From assembly GCA_002728035.1 (NCBI GenBank), contig PBUZ01000101.1, positions 1-6,079 of the forward strand: DNA of 6,079 bases, given 5' to 3'. Positions 1-4,574 of the stretch are shown in pieces; position 1 is the stretch's first letter, and each line of letters begins with the position of its first letter. Both the position numbers and the translations under genes were made by a program. This stretch comes from Methanobacteriota archaeon (lineage in GTDB: Archaea > Thermoplasmatota > Poseidoniia > Poseidoniales > Poseidoniaceae). The notes below the pieces were generated by a model that had not been told where the DNA came from, did no database searches, and saw only the letters and a list, made by a program, of their open reading frames with translations.

Positions 1-13
1 CCGTTCACAACGG
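1..13. repeat. Short perfect hairpin at the left edge
   Basis: The sequence CCGTT-CAC-AACGG is a perfect 5-bp stem with a 3-nt loop. It lies just outside the larger repeat that begins at 31. It could be part of that repeat system, the end of a gene lying to the left, or chance. The window edge prevents a decision. Confidence 0.3.
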
Positions 14-30
14 TAGCCTATCGAAGGACG

Positions 31-103
31 CACTGAAAGCCCTTTGAAATTCAATATCCGTTTCAATGGGTATTCAGATGAACCCTTGCGAATTATCCGT
101 TTG
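31..103 (+). repeat. Left copy of the inverted repeat, double-hairpin sequence
   Basis: The core, 31-85, aligns with the reverse complement of 1574-1627, including near-identical stretches CACTGxAAGCCCTTTGA and CAATGGGTATTCxGAT. The similarity fades out over 86-103. Within it, CCCTTTGAAA (40-49) pairs with TTTCAATGGG (61-70) as a 10-position stem with one T-T mismatch and an 11-nt loop. The GGGT of 68-71 can instead pair with ACCC at 82-85. The middle GGG therefore has two possible partners. The block ends just short of the stop codon of the GIY-YIG gene, so it lies immediately 3' of that gene and may also act as its transcript end. Confidence 0.6.
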
Positions 104-109
104 ACTTAT

Positions 110-955
110 TCAAAAATCCTGATATGTCGGGATTGTATTCTTTTGAAAGAAATATGCACCAATTAAATCATCTTCAATTTCTTTGAGTTGATAGTTTGGA
201 ATATCGTTAGGAAGATAATACACAGAACAAATTGTATTTTTCGAAATCCAATCTTTAGCAGTACTATGCTGCGCAATCCGTGACCTAACATTGATTGAAA
301 GTCCAATGTAGTGCAAATAATCGGTATCTTCATCCCATATTTTGTATACTCCAGGTTTTGAATCAATGCGATTTAATTCTGACATGATTTTAACAGGGTT
401 TGACCAATTAACACACATCCAATCTGAATCAACAGGTTCCCCACCAATTTGTAATGCTGGCCATGATAATCCACCTTTCGGATTCTTTTCTCCGTATGGC
501 AACCTCCCTCCTCGAATTCCGAATTTCCGATGTTTCGGTCTGACATAATCTTCATGGAATTTGTGATGATTACAAAGTGAGCTTTGAGATCTTTCGGTTC
601 TATATTTCCAAAAAAGCATTGCTTCTAAGCCCTGAATATTCTTTGAATCCAATACTGAAGAAGTACCTGATACTTCATATTCCCAATCTTCAGCATCAGC
701 CCATGCCCAAAGACACGGTGCACCTCGGTGAGGGCCATTCCAAGGCATTTCTTCTTTCACGGTATTTACTGCCAATTGCCTAGTTCTTCTTCGTAGTCCA
801 GTACCGGTTGTTTGACCGATGTAAATCAACAAATCATGACCTATTGGACGAACACGGTACAACCCTGGCCCTGCAGATAATTGTCTAAACTGTTCCGCAG
901 GAGCGCTAAATGGAATCCAATCGCTCCAATTCAGATTACACCAATCTGGTGACAT
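110..955 (-). CDS. Protein with two GIY-YIG nuclease-like domains
   Basis: Predicted protein of 281 residues from the ATG at 955; a GTG four codons upstream (967) would give 285 residues, the numbering used here. Two GIY-YIG motifs are visible. Domain 1 has GLY (35-37), YIG (49-51), an Arg cluster at 59-63, and the helix LEAMLFWKY with the likely catalytic Glu115. Domain 2 has GVY (206-208), YIG (220-222), Arg228/230 in NVRSRIAQH, and Glu265 in IEDDLIGAY. Each domain is preceded by a similar DWxxxNWS segment (8-15 and 182-189), and the GxY-to-YIG spacing is identical, so the protein arose by internal duplication. The family's known activity is metal-dependent DNA cleavage using the Tyr, Arg and Glu; both copies keep these, so both may be active. 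The substrate is unknown. No Shine-Dalgarno sequence is seen. Homing, repair, defence or element movement are all possible. Confidence 0.8.
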   Translation of the reverse strand: MSPDWCNLNWSDWIPFSAPAEQFRQLSAGPGLYRVRPIGHDLLIYIGQTTGTGLRRRTRQLAVNTVKEEMPWNGPHRGAPCLWAWADAEDWEYEVSGTSSVLDSKNIQGLEAMLFWKYRTERSQSSLCNHHKFHEDYVRPKHRKFGIRGGRLPYGEKNPKGGLSWPALQIGGEPVDSDWMCVNWSNPVKIMSELNRIDSKPGVYKIWDEDTDYLHYIGLSINVRSRIAQHSTAKDWISKNTICSVYYLPNDIPNYQLKEIEDDLIGAYFFQKNTIPTYQDF

Positions 956-967
956 ATAATCGGGCAC

Positions 968-1187
968 AATTTGAGCATAAGGTGGTTCTACTTGTGTTTA
1001 CCTAATCTTGTTGGCTTCAATACACGTTTCAAAGGGCCCCCTATGTATTGCGGGTGTTTCAGAGGGTACCCATTCGATTGACGGGTTTCGTAAGGGGGCC
1101 ATGCGATTATTGTAAGTCGTAATAAGCAAATGCAATCATAAATCCTGCAACAAAATAGTGTCAACAAAGTAAATCCAATTGAAAGAT
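968..1187. other. Intergenic region with repeats between the two AT-rich genes
   Basis: This gap of about 220 bp between two minus-strand genes holds the 30-bp tandem array described separately. The part next to the GIY-YIG gene (968-1020) should contain its promoter, but no convincing TATA box or ribosome binding site is visible. The part at 1111-1187 is AT-rich and encodes a hydrophobic stretch on the minus strand in a different frame from the membrane protein ending at 1188. That stretch could be a frameshifted continuation of the gene or simply chance. Confidence 0.5.
1021..1110 (+). repeat. Three degenerate 30-bp tandem repeats
   Basis: Three units fall exactly in register at 1021-1050, 1051-1080 and 1081-1110. 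Shared features are a GTTTC-like block near position 6-10, a following purine/G run (AAAGGG, AGAGGG, TAAGGGGG), a C block, and a TATTG/GATTG/GATTA end. The first unit matches the left inverted repeat closely: TTCAATAxxCGTTTCAAxGGG occurs at 1016-1036 and 51-70 style spacing in both. Structure is strong: GGCCCCCT (1035-1042) pairs perfectly with AGGGGGCC (1093-1100), enclosing the palindrome GGGTACCC (1064-1071), and CAATAC (1018-1023) can pair with GTATTG (1045-1050). No direct-repeat/spacer pattern of a CRISPR is present. Confidence 0.6.
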
Positions 1188-1556
1188 TCAGATTGTTTGA
1201 AGGGCAACCAGCCTCAGAAATTCCATTGTTACAGCATACATGGATGTCAATAATGCAGATATTTTCGCCCATTTTTCTACCGATTTTTCCTCAATACGAA
1301 TTGAATAGACAAAGATGGTTAATGAAACCAAGAATGGCAGAAAGAAAAAGAAAGAAAATACGCCATCACTTACGACATTACAACCACTACCGAAATCAAA
1401 TCCACAAAAGTCCAAAATCCCTGGAATGATAAAAGTCACAGGTATTGAAAAAATTGGAACACCAAGCCCAATCAACAGATGTTTGGTCTTGGTTTCGAGT
1501 TCCTTCCCAGCTGGCTCTTCATCCACTGAAATGATGTTACTCAGTAAGTTAATCAT
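1188..1556 (-). CDS. Small hydrophobic membrane protein, function unknown
   Basis: Predicted 122-residue protein starting at an ATG (1556). A short charged N-terminus (residues 1-26, with an acidic VDEE patch) is followed by likely membrane segments at about 27-49 and 66-86, the second containing a run of Phe, and a more amphipathic hydrophobic helix at about 97-119. A basic/acidic loop (RIEEKSVEKWAK, about 87-98) lies between the last two. I do not recognise the family. No signal peptide cleavage motif or catalytic motif is evident. There is no Shine-Dalgarno sequence; the right-hand inverted repeat ends directly at the start codon, so the repeat hairpins would form or flank the 5' leader. 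A hydrophobic stretch continues in another frame after the stop, so the C-terminus may be truncated. Its position inside the repeat-bounded block suggests it travels with the GIY-YIG gene. Confidence 0.55.
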   Translation of the reverse strand: MINLLSNIISVDEEPAGKELETKTKHLLIGLGVPIFSIPVTFIIPGILDFCGFDFGSGCNVVSDGVFSFFFFLPFLVSLTIFVYSIRIEEKSVEKWAKISALLTSMYAVTMEFLRLVALQTI

Positions 1557-1627
1557 TTTTGGGTATTATCAGTGGGTATATCCGAATACCCATTGCTCAG
1601 GTATTGGAAATCAAAGGGCTTGCAGTG
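1557..1627 (-). repeat. Right copy of the inverted repeat, directly upstream of the membrane protein gene
   Basis: Read on the minus strand, this block repeats the left copy in the same order: CACTGCAAGCCCTTTGA, then CAATGGGTATTCGGAT, then ACCC. The hairpin GGGTAT-(6 nt)-ATACCC at 1574-1591 is perfect. CCCATTG (1589-1595) can also pair with CAAAGGG (1612-1618) in 6 of 7 positions, and the two stems share the central triplet, so they exclude each other. An extra GGGTAT lies at 1561-1566. The block ends at the ATG of the 1188-1556 gene, so it may double as its promoter or leader. A further related motif, TCAGAGGGTGCC, lies just outside at 1635-1646. Confidence 0.6.
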
Positions 1628-1666
1628 GGTCTTGTCAGAGGGTGCCGACGCGACATGCATGCGCCA

Positions 1667-1968
1667 TCAATTCACGGACGCGATGATCGTAAATCGCTCA
1701 TCACCGAAGTAAATTCTAACTTGGACCTCAGAAGTTTCTTCGTCACAATCGGTCCAAGCACTGTCCTTAGCAGTCCATGTGTCGCCTGATTGTGGACTAT
1801 CGATGTCCGCACCGGTGTAATCTGCTTGAGAGAACGCACCCTCAAGCCAGGTCGTACCGTTTGCATTGATACAGTATGCGGACAAGAAGTATCCGTAATC
1901 ATCACCCCATCCGTTGTTGTTGCTGGGTGCACCGCCCTCGAGGAGGTGATGAGCAAGTCGTTCATCGT
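1667..1968 (-). pseudogene. 3' remnant of an acidic, secreted-type protein gene
   Basis: The minus-strand frame ending at the TGA at 1667-1669 encodes about 100 residues with strongly protein-like composition: GWGDDYGYFLSAYC, WLEGAFSQADYTGADID, then TWTAKDSAWTDCDEETSEVQVRIYFGDERFTI. It is rich in Asp, Gly, Trp and Tyr, with two Cys, as in extracellular archaeal proteins. No ATG or GTG start lies in this frame. The only possible start is a TTG at 2011, inside the end of the phytoene synthase gene, and the residues it would add are just a shadow of that gene. The simplest reading is that the 5' part was lost and the break lies near 1968, at the synthase stop codon. It could instead be a short gene with an unusual TTG start. 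The family is not recognised. Confidence 0.5.
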
Positions 1969-3267
1969 TCAGACGGCTGGGAGGATGCCAACCCGTGCGA
2001 GGGCGCCCCAAACGGGGTCGAGGAAGGCGGGTAGGAAACGGTGGCGTAGGTACACGGCAGCCGCCAGAGAAATCTTCTGAACCTTGTTGAGTTTGACTCG
2101 CTTGGTGAAGACGTCGCCTTGTTGCTTTTCGATCTGGCGTAGAATCTTGTCGTAGAACGCAATCATAGCGGCAGGCGAGTAACGGCTACGTCGGGGCAGC
2201 AACGGAAGGAGGGCGCGTGCTTCTTCGAGATAGGTTCGTGCACGGGCGGCATAGTGCCTGCAATACGGTTCCCAATGCTTGTTCAAGACGATTTTTCCAT
2301 CCAGTTCGGCCTCGGTCATTTCGTTGCGTTCGAGTTCATCCAACGGCAAGTAAACTCGGTCACGTTGAATGTCTTCGCCCACGTCTCGCAGCACGTTCGT
2401 GAGTTGCATGAAGATGCCCCAGGATTCTGCATATTTCTTGGCCATTGGATTGTCGTATCCATAGACTTCGATGCACATCAAACCAACCACTGAAGCCACA
2501 CGATAGCAGTAGACGTAAAGCTCGTCAAAGGAGCGATAGCGGTTGTTGTAGAGGTCGTCTTCCATACCGGTGATCAGGTCGTCGAAGACCTCACGTGGGA
2601 TGTTGTATCGTTGAACGGTGTCTTTGAGTGCCAAGAACACGGGGTCGGTTGAGTAAACATCGCCGTAGCATGTTGAGAGTTTTTTCCGAAAGAAAAACAA
2701 TTGCGTGATCTTGTTGAGGTAGGCATCCTCATCCAAGATGGTGCCTTGGTCTTGCAGCGATTCAAGTTGAATTCGATAATCCATCGCTTCTGGGTCCATC
2801 ATGCCTTGGCCGCCAGGGAAACGGTCAGCCCAGTCGCCGTCTGCAATATCATCTGCTCGTCGACAGAAAGCATAGATGGCGCACATGGCCATGCGTTGTT
2901 CGTCGGGAAGATACTTGAAGGAATGATAGAAATTTCCGGCCTCTCTCATCGTCAATTCTTCGCAGTATCGGTACGCCAACTTGTAGAGTTCAGCAGGAGG
3001 TTGTTCGGACCAAATTGGGGCGTCCAAGTGGACGAAGGGGTCGACGAGTTCGTTTTTTTCACTTACAATACCGATGAAGGAAGCACCTTCTCGCAAGGCT
3101 TCCATGGCTGTGACGCTCACGGCCTTGACCGCATCTTTGGCCAAGGTAACACCCGCACGAAGTCGATCGAGGGTGGTGGATGGTTTGCGTTCAGGCTCGT
3201 CCGCACGGGTTGAAGCGTTGCCCTTGAGAGGGAACAACAAATCAAGTGGTTTGCGGCGTTCCAGCAT
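1969..3267 (-). CDS. Phytoene synthase-like prenyl synthase (CrtB/HpnD type)
   Basis: Class I head-to-head prenyl synthase: it should join two prenyl diphosphates (two GGPP to phytoene, or two FPP to presqualene diphosphate/squalene) in the cytosol or at the membrane. The protein is 432 residues from the ATG at 3267. The first Asp-rich motif, RRADDIAD, lies at about 137-143. The second, QLTNVLRDVGEDIQRDRVYLP, is at about 288-308 and is typical of CrtB. The core begins with YCEELTMREAGNFYHSF (about 101-117), so an N-terminal extension of about 90 residues precedes it, and the stretch after the first motif (about 144-175) is longer than usual. The start at 3267 is preferred because GGAGGG sits 9 nt upstream (3277-3282). 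ATG at 3330 or TTG at 3348 would add 21 or 27 residues. The gene follows the paralogous synthase and is likely cotranscribed. Which substrate it uses cannot be told from sequence. Confidence 0.9.
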   Translation of the reverse strand: MLERRKPLDLLFPLKGNASTRADEPERKPSTTLDRLRAGVTLAKDAVKAVSVTAMEALREGASFIGIVSEKNELVDPFVHLDAPIWSEQPPAELYKLAYRYCEELTMREAGNFYHSFKYLPDEQRMAMCAIYAFCRRADDIADGDWADRFPGGQGMMDPEAMDYRIQLESLQDQGTILDEDAYLNKITQLFFFRKKLSTCYGDVYSTDPVFLALKDTVQRYNIPREVFDDLITGMEDDLYNNRYRSFDELYVYCYRVASVVGLMCIEVYGYDNPMAKKYAESWGIFMQLTNVLRDVGEDIQRDRVYLPLDELERNEMTEAELDGKIVLNKHWEPYCRHYAARARTYLEEARALLPLLPRRSRYSPAAMIAFYDKILRQIEKQQGDVFTKRVKLNKVQKISLAAAVYLRHRFLPAFLDPVWGALARVGILPAV

Positions 3268-3276
3268 CCTAACCGG

Positions 3277-3300
3277 CCCTCCCTCGCGTCCCTTGTTTAA
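3277..3300 (-). promoter_or_regulatory. Ribosome binding site and possible TATA-like element for the phytoene synthase gene
   Basis: GGAGGG on the minus strand (3277-3282) lies 9 nt before the ATG at 3267 and resembles the GGAGGG before the upstream synthase gene, which supports the shorter start. TTAAACAA (about 3293-3300), some 29 nt upstream, resembles an archaeal TATA box, so a separate internal promoter is possible. The TATA call is weak. Confidence 0.4.
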
Positions 3301-3386
3301 GAGACCTCCTCTCGGGAGTGCGTACACCATGCTGAGTTTTGATTCCAAGTAATCAAAAACTTACATCTGAAATGATTTCTATAGAA

Positions 3387-4406
3387 TCAAGCCTTATCCC
3401 TGTTTTTCTCAAGGAGGCGGCGAACGCCGCCAGGGATGAGCATCGCCCTGAACAATTTACGGGCATAACTCTTCATCTCGTCCCTGGTGACCTTGATTCG
3501 CTCTTCGGAATTGAGGATGTTCCCTTCCCGCAGCAATGTGACGGTTCGCTGTCCAACCAAGACCGGCAACATGCACGATGCCTTGAGTCGGAACTGGGTT
3601 TCGGGAATCATGCGAATGTACGTTGTCGCAGCCTCGAGATGTTCGTTGGTCAAATCAAGGTAAGCATCGTAGAGAGGGCGGAATGTGTCCAGGTTGGTGT
3701 CGTCGAGGAGGTCTTGTGGTTGCAAACCGTGTTCGGCCAGTGCCTCTTCAGGGATGTAGCAACGCCCAAAGCGGAGGTCTTCGGGGATGTCACGGAGAAT
3801 GTTGATCATTTGCAGCGCTTTACCAAATCGGATACCGTGTTCCATGAAACGTTGCTCTTCATCTGGAGGAAGTCGCATGAGGTGCGCAAGCGACATTTTT
3901 GTCCAGAAAACACCCACGCAACCGGCGACTCTGAAGGTGTAATCGTCCAGTTCTGCATCCGTTTGTAAGGCAGAGATTTCACCTCCTTCGTTCGCTGGGC
4001 CAAACCGTTCCAAGTCAAGCAATTGGCCGCCTACGATAATGTCCAAACATTCCAACATTCGCTGCTGATCCTCTTCGCTGTATTCCTTCAAACCCGCCAC
4101 AACATCCTCCACGTTTCGTAGCAGTTCTGCTTCGTGTTCATTGGATTGAAGTGCGGCCAGTTCCGTAAAATCAGGAAGCACATCGTTCCGTCCCTGGACG
4201 TGATCGTTGTATGCCAGCAGGAGGTCGCTCAGCACCTTGGTTTCCCCCACTTTTGAATCGGCGATGGTGTCTGCGACCCTCGCCAAAAGGTAGAGGAGAC
4301 CGATTTGTCCACGGGTCTTTTTTGGCAGGTACTTCAGTGTTGGATAGAACGAGCGGGAAGTGGTCTCGAGAAGTTTGTCGATTTTTTCATTGACAAGGAC
4401 TGCCAT
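3387..4406 (-). CDS. Squalene/phytoene synthase family protein, squalene-synthase-like
   Basis: Predicted 339-residue protein, a usual length for this family. SRSF (17-20) is a conserved N-terminal motif of squalene/phytoene synthases. LYLLARVADTIAD gives the first Asp motif (Asp46 to Asp50). INILRDIPEDLRFGRCYIPEE gives the second (Asp206, Asp210, then GR and Tyr217). YTFRVAGCVGVFW (156-168) matches the conserved segment seen in squalene synthases. It should condense two farnesyl (or geranylgeranyl) diphosphates tail to tail with Mg2+. The start is fixed by GGAGGG six nt upstream of ATG 4406; the frame stays open further upstream, but that part overlaps the divergent gene antisense and is not protein-like. 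The second synthase follows after 119 bp on the same strand. Having two divergent paralogues suggests split C30/C40 roles or two steps of squalene formation (as with HpnC/HpnD); this is inference. Confidence 0.9.
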   Translation of the reverse strand: MAVLVNEKIDKLLETTSRSFYPTLKYLPKKTRGQIGLLYLLARVADTIADSKVGETKVLSDLLLAYNDHVQGRNDVLPDFTELAALQSNEHEAELLRNVEDVVAGLKEYSEEDQQRMLECLDIIVGGQLLDLERFGPANEGGEISALQTDAELDDYTFRVAGCVGVFWTKMSLAHLMRLPPDEEQRFMEHGIRFGKALQMINILRDIPEDLRFGRCYIPEEALAEHGLQPQDLLDDTNLDTFRPLYDAYLDLTNEHLEAATTYIRMIPETQFRLKASCMLPVLVGQRTVTLLREGNILNSEERIKVTRDEMKSYARKLFRAMLIPGGVRRLLEKNRDKA

Positions 4407-4574
4407 GGACTTCCCTCCATTTGAACCGAATCTTCTCCCCTGCATCAAGATATGTGTTGGCAATGCCCGATACTGGTGGTTCATGCATCCCCCTTCCAAC
4501 CCACTTTTGCTTGGCATTTTGTCGCAATGCTTTAGGGAGAGTAGCCCGAGCCAACCAATGCGAGGGGGGAGACC
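4407..4574. promoter_or_regulatory. Divergent promoter region between the synthase pair and the zinc-ribbon gene
   Basis: This 168-bp gap carries signals for both directions. On the minus strand, GGAGGG (4413-4418) precedes ATG 4406, and ACATATCTTG (about 4447-4456) is a TATA-like candidate about 40-50 nt upstream of the start. On the plus strand, the G-rich run GAGGGGGGA (4562-4570) precedes the GTG at 4575 by 4 nt. A convincing TATA box for the plus-strand gene was not seen. No operator palindrome was found. Confidence 0.5.

Larger units (their letters stand above)
31..1627. mobile_element. Candidate mobile element or gene-cassette island with inverted hairpin ends
   Basis: This AT-rich block carries a double GIY-YIG protein and a small membrane protein. 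It is bounded by an imperfect inverted repeat: 31-85 read forward aligns with 1627-1574 read on the minus strand, about 43 of 55 positions by eye with one gap. The gap between its two genes holds a third block with related motifs (1021-1110). Both ends can fold into hairpins. No ribosome binding sites precede its genes, unlike the backbone genes to the right. No transposase, integrase or clear target-site duplication is visible. GIY-YIG nucleases are known in homing endonucleases and some retroelements, so a role in movement is conceivable but inferred. Alternatives are an AT-rich genomic island peppered with REP-like intergenic repeats, or unrelated genes between two copies of a dispersed repeat. 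Confidence 0.35.

Noticed and set aside
1021..1110. CRISPR array
   Set aside because: The 30-bp units are contiguous, degenerate and without spacers, and no cas gene is nearby.
988..1272. 94-residue minus-strand frame through the 30-bp repeats
   Set aside because: It overlaps the membrane protein gene in another frame, runs through structured repeats and has a Cys-rich, low-plausibility sequence. The hydrophobic middle is noted as a possible frameshift instead.
31..1627. Integron attC sites
   Set aside because: The expected RYYYAAC/GTTRRRY core pairs were not found and no tyrosine integrase is present; only the general layout of genes separated by foldable sites is similar.
1940..1949. ATCACCTCCT on the minus strand, identical to the 3' tail of 16S rRNA
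   Set aside because: The flanking bases do not match 16S rRNA and the stretch encodes HHLL in the remnant gene frame, so it is a coincidence.
1672..1965. 97-residue minus-strand frame with an ATG start (MNDLLITSSRAV...)
   Set aside because: It overlaps the remnant frame ending at 1667, which has the more protein-like composition (acidic and aromatic, ordered Gly/Asp pattern); the ATG frame reads like a shifted shadow.
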